Shown: in pieces, positions 35,375 to 48,114 of the stretch
Position numbering within the stretch: the stretch's first letter is position 1
How the letters are laid out: each line of letters begins with the position of its first letter
NCBI RefSeq assembly: GCF_033568475.1
Contig: NW_027331831.1
Location: forward strand, 11,718,001 to 11,782,000
DNA: 64,000 nt
Direction: 5' to 3'
Source of the DNA: Henckelia pumila
Lineage: Eukaryota; Streptophyta; Magnoliopsida; Lamiales; Gesneriaceae
Position numbers and translations under genes: made by a program
Notes under the pieces: model-generated
Seen by the model: the letters and a program-made list of their open reading frames with translations, nothing else
Database searches by the model: none
What the model was told of the DNA's origin: nothing

Positions 35375-35879
35375 CAATGTTTTTGGAATCGGACCGGACC
35401 AACCGGTTCGACCGGGAACCGGTCGCCGGTCCGGTCCGAAACGTTTCCAAGAACCGAAAAACCGGTCCAACCGATCAGAACCGGTCAAGAACGGGATAAA
35501 CCGGTTTTTTGAATTTTTTTATTTTTTTTAAATGTAATTTTTTTATTTTTAAAAAACTACATTATTATTTGAAATTTGTACTTCATTTAAAAATTATTTT
35601 AATAATTATTGATTTTTAAAAAATAAAAAATTTATTATTTAAATAATTTATAACTATAATTGATATTTTGAATATATTTATTTAGCTTTCAAACTATGTT
35701 AAATATATATATTTGTCTATTTATATAATTTGAGTTTTTAAAATTCAAAATATATTATTTATTATATTAAATTATATAAACGGTTTTTCGGTTCAACCGT
35801 TCGGTTAAAACGGTCCGACCGATTGAACAGTTTTTTTAGGTAGACCGGTTCGATAACCGGTCCGATTATAAAAACACTG
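35375..35879. mobile_element. hAT-like MITE family member 1
   Basis: The element starts CAATGTTTTTGGAATCGGAC and ends TCCGATTATAAAAACACTG. The ends are rich in AACCGGTT and GGTCCG motifs and the middle is AT-rich. Flanks are CTTTCATG and CTTTTTCATG, an 8-bp duplication with a 2-base slip. The same family is at 37477-38229. Confidence 0.6.
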
Positions 35880-35951
35880 CTTTTTCATGTAGATGGATGT
35901 TCTGTCTCGATACAAAGTTTATTTGATTCGACAAAAATTGTGAAAAAATGA

Positions 35952-36134
35952 GTGGTTCGTAGCGTGGATCCGAATATTGAAGTAGGAATACAGACGTTGG
36001 GACTAAATTGGTGTGAAATACAAGTTCTAATTGTCATAGAAAAGGAAGAGACTTTGATTAGGTCATATGATCTTTTACAAAAGTTTGGGGATGCGCTTGG
36101 AGGAATAATAGATTGGCCTTGTCATCTGGTATGA
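35952..36134 (+). pseudogene. CACTA transposon protein fragment (DUF8039-like)
   Basis: About 60 open codons end at DALGGIIDWPCHLV, which resembles the end of the DUF8039 domain found in plant CACTA (En/Spm) proteins. No ATG starts it; the first codon of the open frame is GTG. A CACTA terminus lies about 1.1 kb downstream in a consistent orientation. The domain assignment is from memory and uncertain. Confidence 0.35.
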
Positions 36135-36689
36135 TATTCGAATTTTTAATTAACTATTTATAATTGTATATACTCGTCATGTTATTATCTTTTTAAACCA
36201 ATATCAATTATATTTACAGTTGAAAGTTAATGAAGAAGACTTCTATTAGTTGCATTTAAATGATTGACAGTTTGTCAATTTCTCATTTGGTATGATATTC
36301 ATTAATTTTAATTAAATTTTAATCTTTTTATCTTTGTGAATATTTTATTTATTATATTTAAACAAATATATGAATTTTTATTGTAGGTGACAAGAATATT
36401 GAATTTTATTTAAGATGCGATGGTTGAAGATGCACTACAAGTTTGCAGATGTTTTTCTCTATGAGACTTAGTTTTTATTTGTTCTTAAACTAAATACTTA
36501 AGATACAGTGTTGGTGTATGGATATTTTTTGAGGTGACAAATTTGTCATTAGTATTGCACATTATTGATTTCAAGATGAATGTCAATGATTGATTAGCTC
36601 TTTGATTTTTATATTGAAAATTATTTATTTGTATTTATGTTAATTTGTTACATGCGTGAATATTGTAAAATGAAAATATTGAAATTGGA

Positions 36690-37243
36690 TTACATTATGA
36701 TATACGAAAATTCTGTCACAATAGAACATAAAACCACATACATAAAAATGTTATAGTAAAACTCATACGAAGACATTTTAAAATGTCATTATAAATAACT
36801 ATTAATGACAATTTTTAATGTCCATATATGTAAGTATAAAAGACATTTATAAGTGTTACCACAAATTACATAACGAGGCATTTTAAATTGAATTTTATAA
36901 GCTATCATTAGTGACATTTTTTATTGTCACTATACATAAAATACATGACACTTGTACATGTCCTTATAAATTATTTTAAAGGACACATAAATTTGTCATT
37001 ATTACCGTAATAAAGGCATATATAAGTGTCCTTAAAACATGAGTTTTCATGGCATTTCATATTATCATTATATTACTATTTTGTGACACATATGAAGTTG
37101 ACATTAATACCTTATAATGACATTACAAAATGTCAGCAAGCCTAAGACGACATTTATTGGAGATGTCATTAAAGTTTTAATGTTATTGTATGTTGAATAC
37201 AATGACATTTTTTAATGTCACTATAGATTTTTTTCTTGTAGTG
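36690..37243 (+). mobile_element. CACTA transposon terminus with subterminal repeats
   Basis: The right end reads TTTTTTTCTTGTAGTG, the complement of the CACTACAAGAAAAAAA terminal repeat. The preceding 550 bp are filled with ATGACATTTT, AAAATGTCAT and GTGTCCTTA motifs in both orientations, the subterminal array that binds CACTA transposase. The partner left terminus was not found, so this is the end of a decayed or rearranged element. Confidence 0.72.
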
Positions 37244-37476
37244 TCTGCTGGCAGATTCGTAAACGTGTGCGGTGGAAAAACTTTCGTCGAAGAGCGGTGG
37301 TGGCAAGGAGGAACGAGTTTTCCCCTTCCGTGGAGTGTGATGCCTGAGAAATAAAGCTTTTTTAGTTATTTTATGAAGAAAAAACTCAAAAGTCTTCCTA
37401 GAAGCAATCCCAAATACTACCTAAGTTAGGTTGTGGGCTTTTTTGCTATATTTATATATATAAAAGTAATTTTCAT
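37244..37476. other. Short spacer between transposons
   Basis: Slightly more GC-balanced sequence (37244-37360); no motif recognised. Confidence 0.3.
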
Positions 37477-38229
37477 CAATGTTTTTAAAACCGAACCGGC
37501 TGTTTCGACCGCGAACCGAGCACGGGTCCGGTCCGAAGTAATTTCATAAGCCGTTTTTTCCGGTCAACCTACTCGGAATCGGTCAAACTCGATCAAGAAC
37601 TGGTCGGACCGGCCTTAAACCAGTGAACCGATTCAAAACTAGTTCGACCGGTTCATCTAATTTTTTTTTAAATATTTTTTAAAAAATTTAATTATTTCTT
37701 ATTACCATGAAAAAATATTTCTATATTTAAAATTTAAAATTTTTATTTTTTGTTATATATACATGATTATTTGGTTTTAAACTTTTTAAAATTATATTTT
37801 AGTAGTATTTGAGCTTATTTTGATTTATTTTGTGTTTACAAAATATATAAATAATTATATTTTATATTTTGATTATATATATGTTGTTGTTTATATTTTA
37901 AACTTTGATATGGGTGCAGGTTTTTTCGTGTACGACCACTAAAACCCGGTATCGAATTTTAGTGTTTTTTTTTACACTAAAACACGGTACCGAGTTTTAG
38001 TGGTCGCACACGAAAAACCCTGCACCCTAGGGTGTAGGTGATCAAAATTATCGATATATATATATTTAAGTTTTTTAAATTTAAAATATATAAATTACTA
38101 TATTATATTATTATTTTATACAATATTATAATATTTTTGTTCGACCGTCCGGTGGAATCGGTCCGGTTGGTTGAACTTTTTTTTAAAGGATTTATCGATT
38201 CGATTATCGGTTCGATTATAAAAACACTG
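37477..38229. mobile_element. hAT-like MITE family member 2, 753 bp
   Basis: It starts CAATGTTTTTAAAACCGAAC and ends TTCGATTATAAAAACACTG. It is flanked by ATTTTCAT (37469-37476) and ATTTTCAA (38230-38237), 7 of 8 identical. The ends are dense in CCGGTTCGACCGG motifs, as in 35375-35879. It contains a second, smaller foldback element. Confidence 0.7.
37911..38030. mobile_element. Foldback element nested in the hAT MITE
   Basis: Left arm GGGTGCAGGTTTTTTCGTGT (from about 37912) and right arm ACACGAAAAACCCTGCACCC (to about 38028), with inner ACCACTAAAAC / GTTTTAGTGGT arms and a short loop near 37970. It is absent from the sister element at 35.4 kb. Confidence 0.65.
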
Positions 38230-38237
38230 ATTTTCAA

Positions 38238-39214
38238 GAGCTAATTGTAAGTGCTTCTCAACTTCTACATGCAGTTGCTAAATATTTCATTGTCTAAAAG
38301 CTTAAAAACACTTAAAATATGCTCTTATAAACATATTTTAATATTAGACTATTAGTAATAGATAGATATATTATATATCAGTCTCGGGTGTATGATTATA
38401 AGTAGAAAACATTTTTTTACTTTTTAAATTGACAATAGGATAAAAGGTAGATGGTCATCTCTCTATCTTGGAAGAATGATAAATGGAAGTTGTAATATTC
38501 TTCTATATATAAGAAATCCGTCCATTAGATACCATTTTTTTTTAATCAAAATTGTCCTTATATGATGTAGATATTACGCTTTTGTGTTTTTTTATTTTGT
38601 TTTGTTTTTTTTATTTTTTATTTTGATATTTTAAATTGCAGTTTCGTCCCTCGATAATATTTACAACTATTATATTACTTTTATTTGTATAAATCAAATT
38701 AATTACAAAAATATTATACAAACACGCAATATATGCATCAATACACTATTTTAAATTGAAAGTAGAGAAAAGATAGATGATCATCTCTCTATCTTAAAAA
38801 AAAAAAAAAAGGATTAACGAAGGTTATAATTTAAAATTGGTTATTTTAATTCATGAAAAATATTATTTTTTATTGTAAAATGATATGTATAGCTCAGATC
38901 GATTTCAAGTATATAAATCATTGGCATCCATTCACAAAAACCTTATATATCTGATTGACAAAAATAAATGACTTTCCAAAGCAATTACTTAATTTAATAT
39001 CGTATAATTTGGTATAATTCATTATGATTAAGGAAATATGTATAAAAGAAAATAATAATAAACCAGTCATATAAATTCTGCTCTACTCCACAATGAATCT
39101 TAAAAAAAAAATAATAATAAAGAAAGAAAGAAAGAAAACCCCCCCGTAAATTGGCGATGTGAAAATCAACATTTCCCGCAGCTCAAGAAATCAATTCGAA
39201 GGTACACATAGTGA
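38238..39214. other. AT-rich spacer and RRG upstream region
   Basis: It holds a short diverged duplication (GATGGTCATCTCTCTATCTT at about 38451 and GATGATCATCTCTCTATCTT at about 38777) and a GAAA microsatellite just upstream of the gene (about 39120-39138). No promoter box was assigned. Confidence 0.4.
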
Positions 39215-42200
39215 ATGGGGAGATGGAGAGCTTCCCTTGTAATCTCCCGCATCATATATGCATCGAAATCAACCTTTAATCTCAACTACAACAGCAACCC
39301 ACCTCTTAGATCTCCATATTTTTCGTCGATTTCAGAGAACAGGAATCAGTTCTTGAATTTAAGGTTATTTTCAGCACTCCCATTTCCGGCTCCTTATTAT
39401 ACTGAAGACATTGATTTCAACCAGAGCCAGATTGGCGAAGAGGTTTCGAAAAACGAGGACGAGGTGAAAATCCCGGTCAAGGCTTTCTTTCTTTGCACCA
39501 GGTTCTTCTTCACTTTGAATATCCATGAAGCCTTGTTTCACTGTTACGGATGTAAAAGCTTATATTTTTTTAATCGCGGGATGTTGTTTTTGGTTCTTTC
39601 GAGTGCCTCTGGTTGATTTGATGTTGATTTTGGGTACTTTTGGCTTTGTATCCGTTTGCTTCAGTCTTTTTCGTGTCAAAGCTGTTGTTTTTGCCTTGTC
39701 ATTGAACTGAACTGGGGTAACAACACTCGTCGAGGTCACTTGTTTTTGTCATCTCCTACTTGTTGGCACTAAAGTCCTTGTTTTGTTATAAAAGTTTTTT
39801 TGTGTTTTAATTGACATAGTATTCCAGATTCTTTCTTTTTCTTCGGTAGATATGTTGTATTCCCTGTTTTCAAAACGTTAGACCATGAGAAAGATAGCTA
39901 ATTTTAATGCTTTTAAATTGCGATTGGACGGGGGAGAGGGGCTTGGACGAAATGGGATGAGCCTATTCTGTGTCCGTTACAGGAGTGAGGTTTTATTCCA
40001 AATTCAATGTTTGATCTTGGGAAAAGTCATGATCTGTGATAAGGGACATTTGAATTAATTGCATCTAATCACTTTATGGATTAGTTAATTTTTCATATTG
40101 ATTATCAGGTTGGACACCCTTTTTGGCGGCATAATTTTTTTTTTGTTGTCTACACCACATAGGATGCCCAATTATTTCGTAATTTCCATATAACACTATG
40201 GCGTAATTCGTGCTGTTTGTTGTACTGGTTCAAATGCTTATGTGCTGATGTATGTCTGCTGTGGCTGGATTTGTTTGCCTTCACTCATTCCTTTTTCATT
40301 TCAATGCTATTCGGTCTCGATTTTATGGTATCTCAGATTCATGGTTTTGGCAGTGTTGATTTGAAGAATCTTCAAGCTGAGAATTCAAGATATGTTATTC
40401 CTGCAACCTCGCGATCATCAAATAGTATTGCTCTCCGATTTTGGGACTCTCCTTTGCAATCAGTAAGAAATTTTGGGACCCCATGCTTCATTGCTAGAAA
40501 AATATTTAGACAATACACAATTCACATGTCATTCTCAATATTAAGTTCTGTTTTTCATTCAGTGTTTGGTTCAATATGTGTTCTATTGGATACATAGTAT
40601 TTACCTAGTATATTTGGTTTGGCCAAAGCATTTTGTACTGAAACATGAGTAATTCTTTCGTGCTTTGCCATTGACAAAGTAGTATGGAGGGGAATCTACG
40701 CATGAAATGCCGCTTAACTACTTAGTCGTTTACGTAAAAGGTTTCCTTTCCTGAAGGAATTGTCTTCTTAGTGATAGAGCCTTGAAACAACAAATACGCC
40801 ATATTACTGAAGTTCCCAATTATTCTGTTGTCACCCAACAACACTGGTGCTTGGAGATAACAAGCCAATAGTAGCCTTACTGCTTCTGTCTCTACCAAGT
40901 GTTTTCCGATAACAAAGTGATTGCCTTTGTATTGAGCCAGAGCATTCTATCAAAGAAAAACTTTTCTTTGGGTAAAGTCTTCCTTAGTGAGGTAAAACTC
41001 ATGGCAAAACAATTCTTTTATTTCAGGGACGCGCTTCTGAAGAGAATGCGAGTTGCTATCGTTACATGGTCATCTTTCAATATGGTTCGGTAGTCTTGTT
41101 CAATGTAGAGGATCACGAAGTTGATTTCTTCCTGCAAACTGTCAGGCGACGTGCTTCTGGATTGCTTCCTGAGATGAGAAAAGATGGTGAGTTTATTTTT
41201 TTCTCCGTCGACGTGTTGGGGTTTTTATGTTTTGTGATCATTTTGTTACATTAGTGAATTGTTGAGCATGTGTGCAATGGTTAATATCTATTTGGTTCCT
41301 CTTGACTTGTATCAGCTTTGTATATGCTAAGGGTTACTGATACGAAGAGAACTCAACGAAAGAATCATTCATTACCTTGGTCTATAAGGACACAAACTAT
41401 GCATCTATGTGTTATTATTTTTTTGTATAATTTACATTTAAATTAAGGAGCTTATGGTTTTTATTTTCATTTCACCTCATAACATAACTCCAAATTCAAA
41501 CAATTAAACCCAAATCCTAAAGCATTTAGTGCTTTCTGTGCTCCAATTAAGTTGTTCATAGGCATTATTATGATTCTATTGTTGTCCCAGATGACTACTT
41601 CTACATCCGCTGCAAGACTTTGTATTAGATGAACATCATAAACTACTGCATATGAATCTTTAGGCCTATTCACTTTTATCATTTCTTTTTTTGCTACGTC
41701 AGACTATGCTATAAAAGAGAGGCCTTTGTTGGTCGAGGACATGCAGGGAGGTCCAGATTACATTGTTTTGAAAAATCTTGATGTGGATAGCATCCGCATA
41801 ATTGGTAGCGTGCTTGGTCAAAGCATTGCTCTTGATTATTTTGTATCACAGGTAAACAATCAAATATGGAGCCCTTTTTTTGTATTTTTAGTTCCTCTTG
41901 CACTAGACGAGACATAACTCGTAGTTCAATATATTTAGACATTTTGCAATTTTCCTGATAAGCTGAACTAGAAATTTGTAACGTCTCTCTTAGGTTGACG
42001 GTATGGTTGAAGAGTTTGCAAAAATAAATCGTGGGATGGAGAAGACCGGCACTTTTACAATGCACCGGAAGAAGCTATTCCAACTTGTGGGGAAGGCTAA
42101 TTCAAATTTAGCTGATGTAATTCTTAAAGTCGGTCTTTTTGAGAGGTAATTCCTTGGACGACATTTTGTATGGTTATGCATGCATTGTGTGTATAGCTCT

Positions 42201-42845
42201 GCTGTCACTGCGTATTTTTTCAACATTTCAAGTGACACCGTTTAAAGTTAGTACTTTGCATACTGCAGATCAGAAATTGCATGGAGGGATGCAAAATATG
42301 CACAAATACTCGACTATCTTCGTGAGGAATACGAGATCACGCAGAGATTTGGAAACCTCGATTTCAAGTTAAAGTTTGTTGAGGTAAGCACATTCAGTCA
42401 TATATGTTTCTGATACATGTCTTCCGATGGAACTCTCTTGGAAGCTTGGGGCCTCGTGCAGATAATTTCATTGAGACTAAACGAAATGTTATTTGCAATC
42501 CGAAAACGTGTGCCATTGGATCATCGTCAATAATATGACTGGATATGTGCATGCACTGAATATATCAACTCCACTTAAGTTTGAGAGATTCTTCAAATTA
42601 GCTGACTTTTGGGATTGGCTTATATTGCTATTCCTTGAATCCTGACATAAATTTCATCCTTGTCTGTCGACTAATTTGACGTCCTCACATTCACGTCCCT
42701 GCAGCACAACATCCATTTTCTTCAAGAAGTGCTTCAAAACCGGAAGTCGGATTTGCTGGAATGGTGTATCATAGTCTTGCTGAGCATAGAAAATGTGATC
42801 TCAATTTATGAGATTGTTAGAGATTCCATCGGGATGCCTATGTAA
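39215..42845 (+). CDS. RRG: RETARDED ROOT GROWTH-like mitochondrial DUF155 (RMD1/YagE) protein
   Basis: Seven exons were built by hand: 39215-39501, 40354-40462, 41027-41186, 41703-41851, 41994-42145, 42269-42383 and 42705-42845. All introns are GT-AG, frame is kept, and the total is 1113 nt for 370 residues. The N-terminus (MGRWRASLVISRII, Arg/Ser-rich, no acids for about 40 residues) fits a mitochondrial targeting peptide. The DUF155 core runs from about residue 87 (IPVKAFFLCTSVDLKNLQAE) through YMVIFQYGSVVLFNV, GGPDYIVLKNLDVDSIRIIG and KKLFQLVGKANSNLADVIL to EEYEITQRFGNLDFKLKFVE. It closes with a hydrophobic C-terminal segment (LLEWCIIVLLSIENVISIY) typical of the family's membrane anchor. 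In Arabidopsis RRG supports cell proliferation in the root meristem from mitochondria; the molecular activity is not known. In Arabidopsis it neighbours MINE1 (recalled). Confidence 0.93.
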
Positions 42846-45118
42846 TCAAGAAATACACAATTCTTTTTGCAGCACAAGGGTTGCTGCAGCCTACCTTCAC
42901 TGGTATTAGGAGAAATACAATAATTTTGCAACACATTTTACCTGTAACAGTCTATAGCACGGGCACCTCCAATTCTTTCCTTTAATGTGATTCATTAAGT
43001 TATGCCCAAATGTTGAATTGTATGCACCATCCTAAAATTTGAATTTTTTCCTGTATTAGATGATCTAGTATTTTTTTTTTAAAGTAAATAATAAATCACA
43101 CGTATGAAAACATGATACAAATACTTTGGATATACATGAGCAATTATAATATTGTGCCTTGACGGATCTGTCAAAATGGGTTGGGCTCGATGACTCGGCC
43201 CGTTGACTTGTTTCGACAATCCTGGCTAGCAATCCATGTGATCCGCTCAAGTATAATGTGGAAATAGAGAGTAATACTTTTTGTTGTATCTTTGCTAATA
43301 ATCCATCCAGCCACAGCCCACAACAGGTCTTTGCCGACAAATGTAAATTCATCCGATGTAGTGATAGTTTTTGGATTTGTGTGGATTCTCATTAAAACGT
43401 GTGAGCTCTAAACCAATGAACAATGAATTCATTGTGTAGCACATCCGAAGGAGCATATCATTTCCCCTCTTTATCCCACAAAAGGTTTGCTATTATGTTA
43501 TATGTATTGACAATATAAAACAGACAGTCCATTAAATAAACAAAAAAAAACCTAATTTTGGTGATGTGAGGTGCAATTTGATATGCTTTCTTGAACTACT
43601 TTGATGTACTTTTTAACATTTTCATGAAAAAAGTGATAAATAATTTGCTATTTGAGGAATGAGTGAACTAGGAGGCTACCAAATATACACAATATGTATT
43701 GGGATGATCCTTCGAACTCACCAACTTTTGTTTTTAATCGATTCAGTTTATGTTATACGTAGAGTTTTATCTCTCACTCTTGTATGTTTTAATATGAGAT
43801 GTTCATATGATAATCTGGTAGAGTGAGGGTCCCATATATTTTTCTTTCTCTATAAAGTATATGAAAAATAACTCATAAAATGAAAATCTTGAATCAATAA
43901 AATCACCCTAATAAGAGAAGAAATACTTAGCCTTCCTTTTAATATATTAGTCATTTGAGTATCATCCACTTGATGGGCTAAAATCTTTTTACCTTTTTTA
44001 ATTATTATTTTTATATATTGAGGAGAAGATATTATAATTGCACTAAAGAGTTTTGGAAAATTAGTGATGCGATGCTAACTACAAGTTTTAAAGTTAACTC
44101 GAGTTTAAATTGATTGTTTAATGTACCAAACAAAAGTAGTGGAAATAATATTAACTCGAGTTTAAATTGATTGTTTAATGTACCAAACAAAAGTAGTGGA
44201 AATAATATAATATAGTCACGGAAGATCATAAAAGTTAGCACCAAAAAGATCAACACAAAAAAGGACACAACACCCAACCTTTTCTAAAAGAATAATATTG
44301 CACTTTAACAATCCTTTAGTTTTAGCCATTAAAAGAATTTTGTCAACTGTTCGTACGCAAAACCCACCAATCTTTTTTTTTTTTTTTTAATTAAAGCCAC
44401 TTTAGATAACTACCTTCAGAAACTCCATAGTTCTTGAAATAATTCGGAAATATCGTGAGGTTTGTAATTGGATCGATATATTTGAGACGATGGATCTCGA
44501 ATTGTTTACATCCTAATTTAAGTGAAAATAAATCACAACTACTAATTCGATTTCGATATGAAAAATATATAAATCAAACCCCACGAGTTAGGTTTTCGTG
44601 TAAATTTAAACATTTTACTTGAATTGATGCGCACCTTTAGACATAAACACATCGATATTCTAGTTGTGTATTCTACAATTAGTAAATATGTGATAAATGT
44701 CTATCTACAGAAATGTCATTCGATTAGTTCCATCGAGTGAGTCCGTCCGATCTCGTCGTATAAAATCGACGGTTTTTAAATTGACAACTTCTCAATTTAC
44801 CAAAATACGGCTAGGCCCAGAACATCTAAAGGCGGGTTGGATGTCGGCCCGACCTAACCTTAGTACCTTACCCATCAAATTACACATAAAAGTGGCAAAC
44901 CGATTGCACGAACTCATTTTGATATCTCTATCCAGCCAGCGTGTAATTATGTAAAGCATGTGGGGAACATAAATTAAAAAACATGACATAAAATGTAACA
45001 TAAATCCTAATAAAAATTTGGCATAGCGTGTTTAATGTTTTATTATCACATTCCCACCCGCCAACTAACCACAAATATATTACAATACCATTAACATTTT
45101 ATTTTTCATGCTTCCTAT
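42846..45118. other. RRG downstream AT-rich spacer
   Basis: It contains the RRG 3' UTR (about 42846-43070) and otherwise no supported gene. A 57-bp tandem duplication is annotated separately. Confidence 0.45.
44094..44207. repeat. Perfect 57-bp tandem duplication
   Basis: The unit beginning TTAACTCGAGTTTAAATTGA occurs at 44094-44150 and again, identical, at 44151-44207. Perfect identity suggests a recent event. Confidence 0.9.
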
Positions 45119-45792
45119 CAGGGGCGGATCTAGAAATTTTATCAAAAGAAGACATCCAAACATAATAAAAGATCATATATATATATATTATATATATATA
45201 TTATATATATATATATATAATAATAATCACATAACAAAAGTTAAATATGGTACTCTCATTTAAATAATATTTTTCGATTTCAAATTTCACTTGTAATTTA
45301 CCCCTACGACTTGACATTTTTTCAAAATAATTAATAATAACTTAATTCGACAAACTAATATATATATATATATATATCAGTATAATTAATTAATATTCGT
45401 AATAATTTCTCAGCAAAAAATTTTCTCTTCACTGCAGTTGTTGCGACTCGTAAATTAAAATTCAAACTCACAAGCTTGTAAGCTAACAATTCTTGCTTCA
45501 ACAATTTATTTTTAGGTTTAAAAAATTTAAAATCCATTTGTGTTTAGGTTTAAAAAGTGATTAAGCTACAATTTTTTAAAGACTATGAGCCACAAATTTT
45601 CGGGTCACTTTGCACACATTAAACGATGAAAATTAATTTAAAATTTTTTATCCTCTTTTGTATTTCCGTGTTGGGTTCCTAATTTATGTTCATAAATTAT
45701 AATTTTTAAACTATAAGGCTATATTAGTAATTTTATAAAAAAAAATTCAAGGGGAGGCAGCTGCCCCTTGCCCCTATGTGGAGCCGCCCCTG
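45119..45792. mobile_element. hAT-like non-autonomous element, 674 bp
   Basis: It starts CAGGGGCGGATCTAG and ends GTGGAGCCGCCCCTG, and is flanked by a perfect 8-bp duplication CTTCCTAT (45111-45118 and 45793-45800). The interior has AT microsatellites near 45175-45220 and 45358-45378 and no transposase. Confidence 0.85.
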
Positions 45793-46019
45793 CTTCCTAT
45801 ACTAAGATACATCAAATATATTCGACAATATTTTGTTCGGATTCTGAAAAAATTAAAGTTTTGACATATAGCTGTGTATAAAAAAATGATAGAAAATTAA
45901 CTAAGGCAAAAAATAGTTGAAGTGGGCTTGTTCTTTGGGCTTTTTCTGTTTATGGAGCTTGTTTTTTAAATTGAAATTTTTTATCTTCTGAATAATTAAT
46001 AATCATATATGATACAACT

Positions 46020-48114
46020 TGTGGGGACCTCGGGTTGCTAATCTCGTCTTAGGGCAACTAATGATTAATTAAACAATTTATCAAACAATTAAAGAATAAT
46101 AAATCAAGAGCAGATTTTTTTTTTTTTTAAAATCCAAAGCCTCGCTCGATCGGGCAAAATCAGCCGATCGAGCGAGCAAGAAAATCAAGCTCTCGGGTCT
46201 GTACACATTTTGGCCTCGCTCGATCGGGAAAAATCTACCGATCGAGCGGGCAATAAAATCAAATTCTCTGTCCAAGAAAAACAGGCCTCGCTCGATCGGT
46301 AACTTTCACCCGATCGAGCGAGCTAACTTTTGCTCGAAATCTACTGCTGATTTTTGCTGTCAAAACTTGGAACCATCTCAAATAACCTCAATACAAATCG
46401 ATCAAAAGCATGCTACAATATCTAGGAACATGCATATAATCATTTACAACAACTTGAGCATCTAATCATGCGATTCTTACATCAAACAGATAATGTAAAA
46501 GGCATTAAATCATAAGCTACACTAAAGTCATAAGTGAGCTTCAAGTCTCAAGTCTTTTACTAGGTTTGATGTACTCTAATACATATTCGTTCAGCTATAA
46601 ACCCGAGTCATCACGTGCTAAGTCTCGCTCCCAAGCTGTCAATGTCATCTCAGACCAGCTCCTGCCCCATCTGTTGTGATGCACACATACAAAACAAAAC
46701 AACAGCCGGATAAACTTCGGTGAGAAATCATTCTCATTATAATCGACATATAAATGCGTTAAATAAATCATATCGACTCTATTTAAACTCGACTCAACAA
46801 ATAGAGTAAATAACGCATATATCGACTCAAACTTCAAATCAAGACTTCAATTTATATAGCGCGCTTATCTCAAGAATTGATTCTTATCACTTCATTGCCA
46901 TCAAGATTCGTAAACGATCTTGACATGGATATCCATCTAACGAGTTCGTAAACGACTCGCAAATAAGGTTAACTGCAACCATGGCATAGAATCGATTCAA
47001 TATAGCATCATATCAACTCGAATATAAAGATCCACTACCTGAGATGGATCGACAACATCACAATCAAATCAAAAACATAAACAAGTATGTGGTTTTTGTG
47101 GGTCAACTCAAGATTCGTCGTTCTTGAGTTTCAAAGTCCCTACTTCGCGATGTCGTCATTATACCTTTCATTCTCGAGTTTGTCATGTTCCACATCTGGA
47201 TAGGAAGTACAACAACTCCTACAAGAATCTGATCATTCAAACCTCAATCCATCTTCAATCAAATTCACTTCAATCTTGATCACTTCTTCTTCGGTTTCAA
47301 GTTGAGGTTCTTAAGTCAATAGTCTCCTATTAAACTCTGAAACATATCATCAAAACATACATATCAAACTTCATTCTATTCAATCATTTTAGAATTGAAT
47401 CAAAATTATCAATATAGATTCAATCAACGTCATTTCAAACTTCAACTCCTTCTTATTCGATACAACTCGGAGTCGTGAATCGTTAGCCTTCGAAACTCAA
47501 CTGAAATCGAGAAATACAAATGCCATAACATTCATAACATCTAAACAACTATCTCAACTCAGTTATAGGATATCAAAACGAAGTCAAAACATCAACCGGC
47601 GGCGTAGCGATTGAAAATCGGGAACCGACTCGGTATCGAATTTATTTCTAATCAACTCAATCATTCGTATCACTTATATCAGCTAAATTCATCATTCAAT
47701 TCATCATATCAGCAGCTCAATATATCAAATACAAGCTGGACATCATAACAAGTTCGTTCCTTAGTTCATTTTCAATCCAACTGCGATATCGGACGGCATA
47801 CGACTCAAAAACACAAACATCAAGTCATAATCTGATCTCTGCCAAATTTTGTTCTTCAAAACATGCCGAGATAACAAAACACTTACATCAAATCAAAGGC
47901 CTCGTTGCAAAGATTCCAGAACATCTTTCGGAATCGAAATCGGACGATCGGATCAAAAGTTACGGCGATTTGAACAAATCGAATTCAAAGGAAAAGGGAA
48001 AAGCTTCGGCTCCTCTGTTCATTTCTTCACTTTTCTGAATTGTATACAACATAAGCACGTGTACATGTTTATAATCTGATTAAAAATCAGATATGTATTG
48101 CTTAATTGCTATTT
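46020..48114 (-). mobile_element. Old gypsy 3' LTR, left (terminal) segment
   Basis: Same family as the solo LTR at 29420-31513: TGTGGGGACC start, the same three-palindrome cluster, and CAGCTCCTGCCCCATCTG and ACACATACAAAACAAA motifs. The LTR is interrupted at 48114 by a younger gypsy element and resumes at 58368. Without the insertion it is about 2.59 kb. The element runs on the minus strand, so 46020 is its 3' terminus; the partner LTR is beyond the window. Confidence 0.8.
46141..46322. repeat. Three CTCGCTCGATCGG hairpins in the old gypsy LTR
   Basis: Arms 46141-46154/46164-46176, 46215-46227/46238-46250 and 46287-46299/46310-46322, with stems of 13-14 bp and loops of about 9-10 nt. Same arrangement as at 29548-29731. 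Confidence 0.85.

Noticed and set aside
36433-36441. CACTACAAG as the missing left CACTA terminus
   Set aside because: It is not followed by the A-rich stretch of the right terminus and lacks adjacent subterminal repeats, so it is probably chance.
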